Of a stretch of DNA of 64,000 nucleotides, positions 32,160 to 42,632 are shown piece after piece. Origin of the DNA: Rhodobacteraceae bacterium HLUCCO18 (lineage in GTDB: Bacteria; Pseudomonadota; Alphaproteobacteria; Rhodobacterales; Rhodobacteraceae); the NCBI GenBank assembly GCA_001314805.1, contig LJSY01000001.1:1-64000 (forward strand). Reading direction: 5' to 3'. How positions within the stretch are numbered: the stretch's first letter is position 1; the number at the start of each line of letters is the position of its first letter. The notes under the pieces are model-generated. The model saw only the letters and a list, made by a program, of their open reading frames with translations, made no database searches and was not told the DNA's origin. The position numbers and the translations under genes are program-made.

Positions 32160-32942
32160 TCAGGTGCACTGCGCCGGAGGGCCGTCCCGGCGTTCGGCCC
32201 GCATGAGGACGAGCAGGGTCCCGCGGGGCAGCGCGCCTTCGACGACGGTTCTTCCCACCACGAGACCCGGGGTGCCGCGCAGACCGAGACGCCGCGCGAG
32301 GGCGCGGTCCTCCGCGAGGCTTTCGGCGACAGCAGGACCTTGCCAAGCGTCGACCAGCGCGCCCGGGTCGAGGTCAAGCGTCACGGCCAGTGCGGCGATA
32401 CCCTCGGGGCTTGTCGGGGCCGGGCGCGTGCGAAGCTGGCGGCGCATGGTCTCGGACGCGCCCTGCCCCTGCGCGGCGCGGATGGCGCGGGCGGCGGCCT
32501 CGGACCGCGGGCCGAAGATGGGGAATTCGCGGGTGCGCAAACGGAAGAGGTCCGGTTCTTGCCGTGCGAGGCCCGCGAGGCTCCCTTCGAGCACCCGGCA
32601 GCTCGGGCAGCGGATATCGGTGAAATAGGTGACCGGAACGGGCGCGCCTTCGGCCCATGGCAGGTCGAAGAGCCGGCAAATGCCTGCGGCGTCCGTCGGC
32701 AGGGGCGCAGGCTCCGAGGGCGCATCGGGGGCCTCGAGGCCGAGGAACAGGGCGTCCGTGGCGGTTCCCGATGTCGAGGCGGCCTGCGTCACCAGGCGGC
32801 GGAGTGGCGGCAGGTCGGGGATATCCTCGTAGGCAAGGTCCCGCGTCTTCCACCCGGTCCATGGCCGCGCGACGATCAGGCCCGCGACGACGATCAGGGC
32901 CGCGACGCGCAGGACACCGCGACGCGTTGGACCGGCCGCCAC
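32160..32942 (-). CDS. DsbA-family thiol oxidoreductase, N-terminal signal/anchor (probable GTG start)
   Basis: VTYFTDIRCPSCRVLEGSLAGL (CPSC) and RGTPGLVVGRTVVEGALPRG; begins just after the der stop. Confidence 0.75.
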   Translation of the reverse strand: MAAGPTRRGVLRVAALIVVAGLIVARPWTGWKTRDLAYEDIPDLPPLRRLVTQAASTSGTATDALFLGLEAPDAPSEPAPLPTDAAGICRLFDLPWAEGAPVPVTYFTDIRCPSCRVLEGSLAGLARQEPDLFRLRTREFPIFGPRSEAAARAIRAAQGQGASETMRRQLRTRPAPTSPEGIAALAVTLDLDPGALVDAWQGPAVAESLAEDRALARRLGLRGTPGLVVGRTVVEGALPRGTLLVLMRAERRDGPPAQCT

Positions 32943-32944
32943 GC

Positions 32945-34399
32945 TCAGCCCTTTTTCGTGGCGCCCGAGCGCACATGCTTGGACAGGCGCGAGGGCGTGG
33001 ATTTCTTGCGGTTCCTGTACGGGTTCTTGTCCGCCTGCGAGCGTAGCCAGAGCCGGATCGGTGTGCCCGGCATGTCGAAATCCTCGCGCAGCCCGTTCAC
33101 GAGATAGCGCGTGTAGCTGGCCGGAACCTTGTCGGGATGCGAGCACATGACCACGAAACCCGGCGGCCGTGTCTTGGCCTGGGTCATGTAGCGCAGCTTG
33201 ATGCGCCGCCCGCCCGGCGCCGGAGGCGGATGCGCCTCGGTCATCGCGGCCAGCCAGCGGTTCAGCGCGGCGGTGGGCACGCGACGGTTCCAGGTGTCAT
33301 GGGCCTTGAGGATTGCGGCCTGCAAGCGGTCGAGACCCTTGCCCGTGGCCGCCGAGACAGTGACCAGCGGCGCGCCCTTCAGCTGCGGCAGGAGGGTTTC
33401 GAAGCCGGTGCGGAGCGCGCGAAGCTTGTCCTGCTTCTCGGCCTCCAGATCCCACTTGTTGACCGCGACCACGACGGCGCGCCCCTCGCGTTCCGCGAGG
33501 TCGGCGATGCGCAGATCCTGGGTCTCGAAGGGAATCGCGGCGTCGAGGAGGACGACCACGACCTCGGCGAATTTCACCGCACGGAGCCCGTCGGCGACCG
33601 AGAGTTTCTCGAGCTTTTCCTGGACCTTGGCCTTCTTGCGCATCCCGGCGGTGTCAAAGATGCGCATCGGCGTGCCGTCCCACGTGACCGGCACGGCGAT
33701 GGCGTCGCGGGTGATGCCCGCCTCGGGGCCGGTCAGCAGGCGCTCCTCGCCCAGGATGCGGTTGATGAGGGTGGATTTGCCCGCGTTCGGGCGGCCCACG
33801 ACGGCGATGCGCAAGGGCCGGGCCTGCGTGATCTCGCGCGGGGCGTCGGTGTCGTCCTCGGTCACGTCGACATCGGTCTCGGGCTCGTCGACAGTCAGGG
33901 CGGCGGCCTCGATCATGGGGGTGAGGCGAACGGCAAGCTCGGCCATGCCCTCGCCATGTTCGGCCGACAAGGCCAGCGGCTCGCCCAGGCCCAGCTCCCA
34001 CGCCTCGATCAGGCCGGCATCGGCCGCCGTTCCTTCGGCCTTGTTGGCGGCGAGGATCACGGGGCGGCCCGAGCGGCGCAGGATCTCGGCGAAGACGCGG
34101 TCATTGGCGGTCACGCCCGCCCGCGCGTCGATCAGAAAGAGGCTCGCGTCGGCCATCTGCACGGCCCTTTCGCTGAGCCGGCGCATGCGGCCCTGCAGGC
34201 TGTCGTCATTGGCGTCCTCGAGGCCCGCGGTGTCGATGATGGTGAAGCGCAGGCCGCCAAGCCGCGCCTCGCCCTCGCGCAGGTCGCGCGTCACGCCGGG
34301 CTGGTCGTCGACAAGCGCCAGCTTGCGGCCCACCAGCCGGTTGAACAGCGTGGACTTGCCCACATTGGGGCGTCCGACAATGGCGAGGGTAAAGCTCAT
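32945..34399 (-). CDS. der: Ribosome biogenesis GTPase Der (EngA)
   Basis: Two G domains: [18 protein letters not shown] and [24 protein letters not shown]. Confidence 0.96.
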   Translation of the reverse strand: MSFTLAIVGRPNVGKSTLFNRLVGRKLALVDDQPGVTRDLREGEARLGGLRFTIIDTAGLEDANDDSLQGRMRRLSERAVQMADASLFLIDARAGVTANDRVFAEILRRSGRPVILAANKAEGTAADAGLIEAWELGLGEPLALSAEHGEGMAELAVRLTPMIEAAALTVDEPETDVDVTEDDTDAPREITQARPLRIAVVGRPNAGKSTLINRILGEERLLTGPEAGITRDAIAVPVTWDGTPMRIFDTAGMRKKAKVQEKLEKLSVADGLRAVKFAEVVVVLLDAAIPFETQDLRIADLAEREGRAVVVAVNKWDLEAEKQDKLRALRTGFETLLPQLKGAPLVTVSAATGKGLDRLQAAILKAHDTWNRRVPTAALNRWLAAMTEAHPPPAPGGRRIKLRYMTQAKTRPPGFVVMCSHPDKVPASYTRYLVNGLREDFDMPGTPIRLWLRSQADKNPYRNRKKSTPSRLSKHVRSGATKKG

Positions 34400-34458
34400 G
34401 GGCGCGGGTCCGATTGAAAGATGCGGCCATACCCCAAGTGCCGTGCGATGAAAACACC

Positions 34459-34902
34459 CTAGAGCTTGCGGAGCGCGGTTTGGATCGCCTGCGCGAAGGC
34501 GCTGCGGTCGGCCTTCGAGAACGCACGCGGGCCTCCGAGCCCCTGCCCCTCCAGCCCGCTGCGCAGATCGGCCAGAAGGTCGCGCGTGGCGAACCTGGCC
34601 CCGATGTTGGAGGCGTCGAGCACCTCGCCCCGATGGGTGAGCACCGACGCGCCCTTCTCGATCGCGCGGCCCGCCAGCGGCAGGTCGGCGGTGATCACCA
34701 GCGTGCCGGGCCCCGCATCGGCCACGATCCGGTCATCGGCGGCGTCGAAGGCGTCCCCGGCGGTGATCATGGAAATCAGCGGATGCTCCGGGTGGCGCAG
34801 GTAGCTTGCCGCGTAAAGGCGCACCGGCGTCTGGTGGCGATAGGCGGCGGCGTAGATCTGGTCCTTTACCGGGCAGGCGTCGGCATCGACGAGAATGGTC
34901 AT
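34459..34902 (-). CDS. YaiI/YqxD family protein (DUF188)
   Basis: [48 protein letters not shown]. Confidence 0.92.
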   Translation of the reverse strand: MTILVDADACPVKDQIYAAAYRHQTPVRLYAASYLRHPEHPLISMITAGDAFDAADDRIVADAGPGTLVITADLPLAGRAIEKGASVLTHRGEVLDASNIGARFATRDLLADLRSGLEGQGLGGPRAFSKADRSAFAQAIQTALRKL

Positions 34903-34909
34903 GTCCGGA

Positions 34910-35947
34910 TCACGCGAAATGCTCCCCGGGGAACGGCACCGCGATTTCGCCGCCGCCGAGATCGCGGAGGGTGAGCGTGTCGTCCTTCAGCGCGATCCCG
35001 GTGACCTCGGACCATCCGGGCGGTCGCGGCAGGCTGAGGATGGCGTGGGCGATGACGTGGCGGCCCCCGAGCGGGATCGTCGTAGGCACGCCAAAGGCGC
35101 TCACGCGGTTGTCGGCCTGCGCGGCCCTGAGCCCGATGCCGCCCGCGGCGCAGCCATCCTCGATCCCCAGAACGCCGGTGTGGCGCCCGTTCCATGGGCC
35201 GAAGTCGCGCCCGCCATTCGAGATCCAGAGCATGGTGACAGGCAGCACGCGGGCATCCTTGAGCACCACGACCATGTCGTTTTCCGCGTTGCGCATCAGC
35301 ACGGTCCAACCGAGAAGCGCGTCGCGAGCCTCCAAGAGGATCGCGAAATCCTCGACGCTGTGGCCGGCGGGATAGTCGCGCAGGTCCCAGAGGCTGCCAT
35401 CCTCGCAATCCAGATGCATGTCGCCGCGCAACTGGTTGAGAGACCAGAGATTATGCCCCTCGTATTGCGGCATGGGATCGGTCATCACGGCGCGCTTGGG
35501 CGAGAAGGACAGACGCCCGCCTTCGGCCATGTGCACCATCGGGTGGTGGGCGAGAGTCACGTCTCCCGCCCCGCCCTCGATGACATGGGTCTGCAACAGC
35601 GCGGGGCCGACCAGCTGCACCCGCTTGGTGACGGTGGCGCCCCGGGGTTTCGCCTGAAGGCGGACCGTGGCGTGGGCCACGTCCTGTTCGACGACATCCC
35701 AGGGGGTGTTGGCGGGCAGCCCGTGGATCGGACCGTTCTCCACATCGTCACGGCCGAAGGGCATGCAGAGGAAATCGCCGGCGAGACGGCGGTTCACCAG
35801 CGGCAGGCTCTCGTCCTGCTGCACCGCCTCCTCGTCGCGCCAGGGGGCGCTGTGCAGCGGATGGCGCCCGCCCACGCGCCAATGTGGGATGTTGCCGACA
35901 GCCGGGTCGATCTCGGCCACCGCATCGCCATGGGCCAGCCGGATCAT
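34910..35947 (-). CDS. Aldose 1-epimerase/galactose mutarotase-like protein
   Basis: RLAGDFLCMPFGRDDVENGPIHGLPANTPW, fold-like spacing; family assignment moderate. Confidence 0.55.
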   Translation of the reverse strand: MIRLAHGDAVAEIDPAVGNIPHWRVGGRHPLHSAPWRDEEAVQQDESLPLVNRRLAGDFLCMPFGRDDVENGPIHGLPANTPWDVVEQDVAHATVRLQAKPRGATVTKRVQLVGPALLQTHVIEGGAGDVTLAHHPMVHMAEGGRLSFSPKRAVMTDPMPQYEGHNLWSLNQLRGDMHLDCEDGSLWDLRDYPAGHSVEDFAILLEARDALLGWTVLMRNAENDMVVVLKDARVLPVTMLWISNGGRDFGPWNGRHTGVLGIEDGCAAGGIGLRAAQADNRVSAFGVPTTIPLGGRHVIAHAILSLPRPPGWSEVTGIALKDDTLTLRDLGGGEIAVPFPGEHFA

Positions 35948-36702
35948 GGGCGCGCGGCGAGGCGGCGGAAGGCGGTCGTCAGGCTGTGGGCGTCCGAGCC
36001 GACAGCGACGACGCGCGCGCCGGCTTCGATCATGGCAGCCTCGCGATCCGGCGACGAGAACACCCCGGCGACCTTGCCCGCCGCGACGATGCGTCGGATC
36101 CCGTCCGAAACCGCCTCCCACAGGGCATCGCCGTTCGGATCATCCGCCAGACCCATGTCGTAGGAGAGGTCGGTGGGCCCGAAGAACAGGACGTCGATCC
36201 CGTCGACCGCGGCAATCTCCTCGATGGCATCCAGCGCGCGGCGCGTCTCGATCTGGGCCATGATGCTGATCTGGTGGTTCGCGGTCTGGCCATAGGCCTC
36301 GAAGGCGCCATAGCCGCCCGCTCGCATCGTGGCGCCGCCATGGCCGCGCACGCCCTCGGGGGGATAAAGGCTCGCCCGGACAATCGCACGCGCCTCGTCG
36401 GCCGAGTTCACCATGGGCACCATGATCGACTGCGCGCCGAGGTCCAGCACCTGGCGGATGATCCATCCCTCGTTCGTCGGCACGCGCACGGCGGACGGCA
36501 TTCCGGTGGCTGCCAGCACGGTCAGTTGCCGGCTGATGACGGTCGGGTCGTAGGCGCAATGCTCGCCATCGACGAGGCAGAAGTCGAAGCCCGCGCGCCC
36601 GGCGATCTCGGTGGCGGCCTCGGAGCCGAGACTTAGGAAAACCCCGCGCAGGACGCCGCCATCGCCCAGTGCGGCCTTCAGCCGATTGATCGGTGCCGGC
36701 AT
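35944..36702 (-). CDS. HpcH/HpaI aldolase family protein
   Basis: GFDFCLVDGEHCAYD, MVPMVNSADEARAIVRASLYPPEGVRGHGG, IMAQIETRRAL. Confidence 0.9.
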   Translation of the reverse strand: MPAPINRLKAALGDGGVLRGVFLSLGSEAATEIAGRAGFDFCLVDGEHCAYDPTVISRQLTVLAATGMPSAVRVPTNEGWIIRQVLDLGAQSIMVPMVNSADEARAIVRASLYPPEGVRGHGGATMRAGGYGAFEAYGQTANHQISIMAQIETRRALDAIEEIAAVDGIDVLFFGPTDLSYDMGLADDPNGDALWEAVSDGIRRIVAAGKVAGVFSSPDREAAMIEAGARVVAVGSDAHSLTTAFRRLAARP

Positions 36703-36724
36703 GTAACCTCCCCTCCCGAACCCG

Positions 36725-37954
36725 TCATAGCGCGCCGCCGGTGACCTCACGGTACCAATCCCGGATCAGCGCGCGATCCTCTTCCCACAGCTCGGCCACA
36801 CCGCCCGGCGGCATGGCGTGGCTGACGCCGGCCTGAAGGTAGATGTCCATCGCATGGGTGGCAATCGCCGCGTCGGTGTCGAGGATCACGCCGCCGGGTG
36901 CCGCGGCAAGGCCGGGATAGGTGACCTCGGCGGCATGGCAGTAGCTGCAGTTGCCCAGCACCACCGTCGCCACGTCCGGAAAGGACGCATGGGCGGCGAA
37001 GCGTTCCGCGTTCGGGCTGAGGGCGGCGGCCTCCGCCTGCGCGTCCTGTCGCATCAGCGGCAGGATCGAAAGATAGACGATCGCCGCGAAGATCGCCGCC
37101 GTCGCGCCCCAGGTCCACCACCTGTAGCCGCCGCGCGCATGCATGGTGTTGAAGAAATGCCGGATCGTGACCCCCATCAGGAAGACGAGGCTCGCAATCA
37201 GCCAGTTCCAGTCCGACGCGAAGGCCAGCGGGTAATGGTTTGACAGCATGAGGAAAATCACCGGCAGCGTCAGGTAGTTGTTATGGGTCGACCGAAGCTT
37301 GGCGATCTTGCCGTATTTCGGGTCCGGCGTGCGGCCCGCCTTGAGGTCGGCCACCACGACCTTCTGGTTGGGAATGATGATCATGGCCACGTTGGCCGTC
37401 ATGATCGTCGCCGTCAGCGCACCGAGGTGCAACAGCGCCGCGCGGCCCGAGAAGACCTGCGTGTAAGCCCATGAAAGCACGACGATGATGCCGAAAAGCA
37501 GCAGCATCAGAAGCGTCGGGTTGTCGCCCAGCCTCGACTTGCACAGAAGATCATAGGCGACCCAGCCCAGCACCAGCGAGAAGGCCGAGATCGCGATCGC
37601 CTGCCAGGGTGCAAGTTCCATCACCGTCCAGTCGATCAGGTAAAGCTCCGCGCCCACCCAGTAGAGCAGGATCAAAAGCGCCACGCCCGACAGCCACGTG
37701 GCGTAGCTTTCCCATTTGAACCAGGTCAGGTGCTCGGGCATCGCCTCGGGCGCGACCATGTATTTCTGGATATGGTAGAAGCCGCCGCCATGGACCTGCC
37801 ATTCCTCTCCGTCGGCGGGGCCGGGAATGTTGCGGTTCAGGCCCAGATCGAGCGCGATGAAATAGAAACTCGACCCGATCCACGCGATGGCGGTGATGAC
37901 ATGCAACCAGCGCACGGCGAATTCCGCCCAGTGCAAGAGAATTGTCGCATCCAT
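36725..37954 (-). CDS. puuD: Urate hydroxylase PuuD with C-terminal cytochrome c domain
   Basis: WLHVITAIAWIGSSFYFIALDLGL...; C-terminal GNCSYCHAAEVTYPGL haem c motif (CSYCH). Confidence 0.88.
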   Translation of the reverse strand: MDATILLHWAEFAVRWLHVITAIAWIGSSFYFIALDLGLNRNIPGPADGEEWQVHGGGFYHIQKYMVAPEAMPEHLTWFKWESYATWLSGVALLILLYWVGAELYLIDWTVMELAPWQAIAISAFSLVLGWVAYDLLCKSRLGDNPTLLMLLLFGIIVVLSWAYTQVFSGRAALLHLGALTATIMTANVAMIIIPNQKVVVADLKAGRTPDPKYGKIAKLRSTHNNYLTLPVIFLMLSNHYPLAFASDWNWLIASLVFLMGVTIRHFFNTMHARGGYRWWTWGATAAIFAAIVYLSILPLMRQDAQAEAAALSPNAERFAAHASFPDVATVVLGNCSYCHAAEVTYPGLAAAPGGVILDTDAAIATHAMDIYLQAGVSHAMPPGGVAELWEEDRALIRDWYREVTGGAL

Positions 37955-38189
37955 GTCTCGTCCCTGCCCCGGCGCGCCTGCGCCTTGTCCCGTTCCGGTC
38001 GTGTCGCCGTCATTTCCACCAATTCGCCAAGGCTCTGCAAGGTGCCGCGCGGCCGCCCTCTTGCCAGCGGGCCGGAAAGCCGCGTATTGGCTGGGCATCT
38101 GCTGCATTCAAGGGCATGTGCTGCACGCCGCGCGCCTCCGGCATTTCACGGATGCCGCGTGCCGTCCTGCCCGAACGGAACCGGGACAC

Positions 38190-39209
38190 ATGACCAGTAT
38201 CGAAAGCCTGAACCCAGACATTCCGCTCTTCGCCCGGACGGGTATCAACCTCGCCTCGGCCGGGCTCGGCGCGCGGGCGATCTGGGCCTCGAACCAGTTC
38301 TTCGCGCCGCTCGACCGGATGCTGCAGGATCACGACCCCGTCTTCATCGAGGGCAAGTTCGACGACCATGGCAAGTGGATGGATGGCTGGGAGACGCAGC
38401 GCCGCCGCGACGGTGGCCATGACAGCGCGATCATCAAGCTCGCCGGGGCGGGGCGCATCATCGGCTTCGACATCGACACTACCCATTTCACCGGCAACTA
38501 CGCGCCAGCCGTACGCATCGAGGCCTGTTCCTTCGCCGGCGACGAGCCGCCCGCCGACCAGACATGGGTCGAGATCCTGCGCCACAAGCCGCTCGGCCCC
38601 TCGGCGCATCACTACCATTCCTGCCAGAACTTCGAGAGCTGGTCGCATCTGCGAGTCAGTATCTATCCCGACGGCGGCATCGCGCGGCTCAGGGTCTACG
38701 GCGTGCCGGAACTCGACAAGGCCAATGCGAAGGGCGAGATCGACCTCGCCGCCGCGCTGAACGGCGGCCGCATTCTCGGCTTCTCGGACGCCCATTACGG
38801 CGACTACATGCGCCTGCTCGCTCCCGGGCGCGGCATCAACATGGGCGATGGCTGGGAAACCCGGCGGCGGCGGGAGCCGGGCTATGACTGGATGATCATC
38901 GCGCTCGGCGCGCGGGGCGAGATCGAGAAGGCCGTCATCGACACGGCGCATTTCAAGGGCAACTATCCCGACCGCGCCTCGATCCAGGCCGCGGACATGC
39001 GCAGTTTCGGCGACGGGCTGACCGATGCGCTGATCACGGATTCGATGTTCTGGAAGGAACTCCTGCCGCAGCAGAAGCTGGGCGCGGATGCCGAGCATTC
39101 CTTCCGCGACGCGTTGAACCGCCTCGGGCCCGTGACCCATGTGCGATTCAACATCTACCCCGATGGCGGCGTGTCCCGGCTGCGGCTGTTCGGGACGCCG
39201 GCCCCCTGA
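38190..39209 (+). CDS. alc: Allantoicase
   Basis: Two repeated allantoicase domains: GKWMDGWETQRRR...HDSAIIKL and MGDGWETRRRREPGYDWMIIAL; HLRVSIYPDGGIARLRVYG. Confidence 0.93.
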   Translation: MTSIESLNPDIPLFARTGINLASAGLGARAIWASNQFFAPLDRMLQDHDPVFIEGKFDDHGKWMDGWETQRRRDGGHDSAIIKLAGAGRIIGFDIDTTHFTGNYAPAVRIEACSFAGDEPPADQTWVEILRHKPLGPSAHHYHSCQNFESWSHLRVSIYPDGGIARLRVYGVPELDKANAKGEIDLAAALNGGRILGFSDAHYGDYMRLLAPGRGINMGDGWETRRRREPGYDWMIIALGARGEIEKAVIDTAHFKGNYPDRASIQAADMRSFGDGLTDALITDSMFWKELLPQQKLGADAEHSFRDALNRLGPVTHVRFNIYPDGGVSRLRLFGTPAP

Positions 39210-39403
39210 TCCGGCGCAGGGCCGAACAGGCTACTCGCCTGAAATAGGTGTATATGGCGGACGATCGTCCCGCCTGCACAGGGTAAAATGGCCCCAAGGG
39301 CCTTTTGACGGCTTTCTGACGGATACCCCTTCCCTTAATTCTGACCTGTCGCTATTTTTTCCCAATCATAAGAAACAACTTGTCCAACTTGGGAGACCAA
39401 CAG

Positions 39404-40591
39404 ATGAAAAAGATCCTCATGGCTTCTGCCGCCACGATGGCGCTTGCCGGCGCGGCGCAGGCACAGGAAAGCATCACGCTTGGCGTGATCCTCGGTTTCA
39501 CAGGGCCGCTTGAATCGCTTGCACCGGGCATGGCGATGGGCGCTGAAATGGCGATCGCGGAAGTGTCCGAGTCGGGCCTGCTGCTGGACGGCACCACCGT
39601 GACCGCAGTGCGCGGCGACTCCACCTGCATCGACAGTTCAGCCGCCAACGCGGCTGCCGAACGCCTCATCACCTCGGACAGTGTCAGCGGCATCGTCGGC
39701 GCGGACTGTTCGGGCGTGACCACCTCGATCCTGACCAACGTGGCCGTGCCCAACGGCATGGTCATGATCTCGCCCTCGGCAACCTCGCCCGCGCTCTCGA
39801 CGATGGAGGACGACGGCCTGTTTTTCCGCACCGCACCGTCCGACGCGCGTCAGGGCGTCGTGATGGCGGACATCATCATGGAGCGCGGTATCGACACCGT
39901 CGCCGTCACCTATACCAACAACGATTACGGCCTCGGCCTCGCCGACAGCTTCGCCTCCGCCTTCGAAGCCGCGGGCGGCACCGTGACGATGGTATCCGCG
40001 CATGAAGACGGGCGCGCCGACTACTCGGCCGAAGTGGGCGCGCTGGCCTCGGCGGGCGGCGACGCGCTCGTCGTGGCGGGCTATGTTGACCAGGGCGGCT
40101 CGGGCATCATCCAGGCGGCCCTGGACACCGGCGCGTTCGAGACCTTCGTCTTCCCCGACGGCATGGTCAGCCAGGCGCTGATCGACAATTTCGGCTCGGA
40201 CATCGACGGCTCCTTCGGCCAGAACCCCGGCACCGACAGCGAGGGCGCCAACATCTACCAGTCGATGGCCTCCGATGAAGGCTTCGACGGCACCTCGCCC
40301 TTCTCGGCCGAGGCCTATGACGCCGCGGCGCTGATCCTGCTTGCCATGCAGGCGGCGGGCTCGACCAATCCCGGCGATTACGCGCAGCATGTCATGGACG
40401 TCGCCAACGCCCCCGGCGAGCAGATCCTGCCGGGCGAGCTGGCCCGCGGGCTGGAGCTGATCGCCGCCGGTGAGGACATCGACTATGTCGGTGCGTCTGC
40501 CGTCGAATTGATCGGTGGCGGCGAAAGCGCCGGCAACTACCGCGAAATCGAGATCGAGGGCGGCGAACTCGTGGTGGCCGGTTTCCGCTGA
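39404..40591 (+). CDS. ABC transporter substrate-binding protein (Liv-type)
   Basis: MKKILMASAATMALAGAAQAQESITLGVILGFTGPLESLAPGMAMGAEMAIAEV; first gene of the Liv-type operon. Confidence 0.88.
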   Translation: MKKILMASAATMALAGAAQAQESITLGVILGFTGPLESLAPGMAMGAEMAIAEVSESGLLLDGTTVTAVRGDSTCIDSSAANAAAERLITSDSVSGIVGADCSGVTTSILTNVAVPNGMVMISPSATSPALSTMEDDGLFFRTAPSDARQGVVMADIIMERGIDTVAVTYTNNDYGLGLADSFASAFEAAGGTVTMVSAHEDGRADYSAEVGALASAGGDALVVAGYVDQGGSGIIQAALDTGAFETFVFPDGMVSQALIDNFGSDIDGSFGQNPGTDSEGANIYQSMASDEGFDGTSPFSAEAYDAAALILLAMQAAGSTNPGDYAQHVMDVANAPGEQILPGELARGLELIAAGEDIDYVGASAVELIGGGESAGNYREIEIEGGELVVAGFR

Positions 40592-40666
40592 TCCCTGCCG
40601 CAAGGTAGAATGGCAGACAGCCCGGTGTCACAACCGGGCTGTCTCGCAACAGGGGGACTTCCGCCG

Positions 40667-41458
40667 ATGATCGTCGTCGAGGACATCCACAAGCATTTCG
40701 GCGGCTTCCATGCCGTCGACGGGGCATCGCTGAGGATCGAGACCGGGTCGATCACCGGCCTCGTCGGGCCGAACGGCGCCGGAAAGACCACGCTTTTCAA
40801 CGTGATCGCGGGCGTTCTTCCAGCGACCTCCGGCCGCGTCATCATGGATGGCGAGGATATCACCGGCCTCACCCCGCACGAGCTGTTCGCAAGGGGTCTT
40901 CTGCGGACATTCCAGATCGCCCACGAATTCCATTCCATGACCTGCCGCGAGAACCTGATGATGGTGCCGCCCGCGCAATCGGGCGAAAGCCTCTGGAACA
41001 CGTGGTTCGGCCGCGCCCGCATCGCCGAGGAGGAACGCGCGCTCCGCGCGAAGGCCGACGAGGTGCTGGAGTTCCTGACCATCGAGCATCTGGCCGACCA
41101 CCCGGCGGGCCAGGTCTCGGGCGGGCAGAAGAAACTGCTGGAGCTTGGCCGCACCATGATGGTCGACGCCAAGATCGTCTTCCTCGACGAGGTCGGCGCT
41201 GGCGTGAACCGGACGCTCCTGAACACGGTCGGCGACGCGATCATGCGGCTCAACAAGGATCGTGGCTACACCTTCTGCATGATCGAACACGACATGGACT
41301 TCATCGGCCGCCTCTGCGACCCGGTCATCGTCATGGCCGAGGGCCGCGTGCTGGCCGAAGGCAGCATCGACGAGATCAAGGCCAACGAGCAGGTGATCGA
41401 GGCCTATCTCGGCACCGGTCTGAAGAACAAGGACAAGCTTCAGGAGACGGGCGCGTGA
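40667..41458 (+). CDS. ABC transporter ATP-binding protein (LivG-like)
   Basis: GLVGPNGAGKTTLFNVIAGVL, VSGGQKKLLELGRTMM, VFLDEVGAGVN. Confidence 0.92.
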   Translation: MIVVEDIHKHFGGFHAVDGASLRIETGSITGLVGPNGAGKTTLFNVIAGVLPATSGRVIMDGEDITGLTPHELFARGLLRTFQIAHEFHSMTCRENLMMVPPAQSGESLWNTWFGRARIAEEERALRAKADEVLEFLTIEHLADHPAGQVSGGQKKLLELGRTMMVDAKIVFLDEVGAGVNRTLLNTVGDAIMRLNKDRGYTFCMIEHDMDFIGRLCDPVIVMAEGRVLAEGSIDEIKANEQVIEAYLGTGLKNKDKLQETGA

Positions 41459-42276
41459 GCGGTAACCCCTACCAGGACGACCGCGGCAACAAGGACCGCT
41501 CGATCACGAAGGACGGCGGCGGCACGCTGGTCGCGTCCCCCGGCACGAAAGAGGCGGTGCATTCCTCCAACGCATTCCTGATCGGCGACACCATGTCGGG
41601 AGGGTACGGGCAGGGTCCCGATATCCTCCATGACTGCACCATCGCGGTGAACCCCGGCGAGATCGCCGTCATCGTCGGTCCCAACGGCGCGGGCAAGTCC
41701 ACCGCGATGAAGGCCGTGTTCGGCATGCTCGACGTGCGCAAGGGCTCCGTCCGGCTCGACGGCGAGGACATCACCGACCTCACGCCCCAGGCGCGTGTCC
41801 TCAAGGGCATGGGCTTCGTGCCGCAGACCTCCAACATCTTCCCCTCGCTCACCGTCGAGGAGAACCTCGAGATGGGCGCCTATACCCGCGAGGACGATTT
41901 CCGCGAGACGATGGAACAGGTCTACACCCTCTTCCCGATCCTCAGGGACAAGCGTCGGCAGGCGGCGGGCGAGTTGTCGGGCGGCCAGCGTCAGCAGGTG
42001 GCCGTGGGCCGCGCGCTGATGACCCGGCCCAAGGTCCTGATGCTGGACGAACCCACCGCCGGCGTCTCGCCCATCGTGATGGACGAGTTGTTCGACCGGA
42101 TCATCGAGGTCTCCCGCACCGGCATCCCGATCCTGATGGTCGAACAGAACGCGCGCCAGGCGCTCGAGATCGCCGACCGCGGCTATGTGCTGGTGCAGGG
42201 GCGCAACGCCCATACCGGCACCGGCAAGGACCTTCTGGCCGACCCCGAGGTACGGCGGAGCTTCCTCGGCGGATGA
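41455..42276 (+). CDS. ABC transporter ATP-binding protein (LivF-like), GTG start
   Basis: VIVGPNGAGKSTAMKAVFG, LSGGQRQQVAVGRALMTRPKVLMLDEPTAGVSP; GTGA overlap with the previous gene. Confidence 0.9.
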   Translation: MSGNPYQDDRGNKDRSITKDGGGTLVASPGTKEAVHSSNAFLIGDTMSGGYGQGPDILHDCTIAVNPGEIAVIVGPNGAGKSTAMKAVFGMLDVRKGSVRLDGEDITDLTPQARVLKGMGFVPQTSNIFPSLTVEENLEMGAYTREDDFRETMEQVYTLFPILRDKRRQAAGELSGGQRQQVAVGRALMTRPKVLMLDEPTAGVSPIVMDELFDRIIEVSRTGIPILMVEQNARQALEIADRGYVLVQGRNAHTGTGKDLLADPEVRRSFLGG

Positions 42277-42632
42277 TTCGCGCCGCACTCATATCCCTGG
42301 CGCTTGCCATGCCGGTCACCTCCGCGTCGGCGCAGCAGGTGGCCTGTGCCTTCACGCTGGTCTGCGCCCCCGAGATCGAGTGCGAAGCCCATGACGGCAT
42401 CCCCTTCGAGATCGCCTATACCGGCGGCGTGCATTGGCTGGAGGTCGCGGGCGAGGACGTGGTGGGCGTCATGCTGCGCCCTGCCCCGGACCTCACGCTC
42501 GGCTTCGTGACCGATGACGAGACGCTGCTCTTCACGCTGAGCGGGGACGAGGGCGCGCTGACTCGTCACCGGCGCGGCCCCGGCGAGCGGCTGACCGTGG
42601 CGAGCTTTCTCGGGCCTTGCGTGACGGCATGA
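42273..42632 (+). CDS. Small secreted four-Cys protein A (uncharacterised)
   Basis: Signal peptide MIRAALISLALAMPVTSASA then QQVACAFTLVCAPEIECEAHDGIPFEI...SFLGPC; ATGA overlap with livF. Confidence 0.75.
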   Translation: MIRAALISLALAMPVTSASAQQVACAFTLVCAPEIECEAHDGIPFEIAYTGGVHWLEVAGEDVVGVMLRPAPDLTLGFVTDDETLLFTLSGDEGALTRHRRGPGERLTVASFLGPCVTA

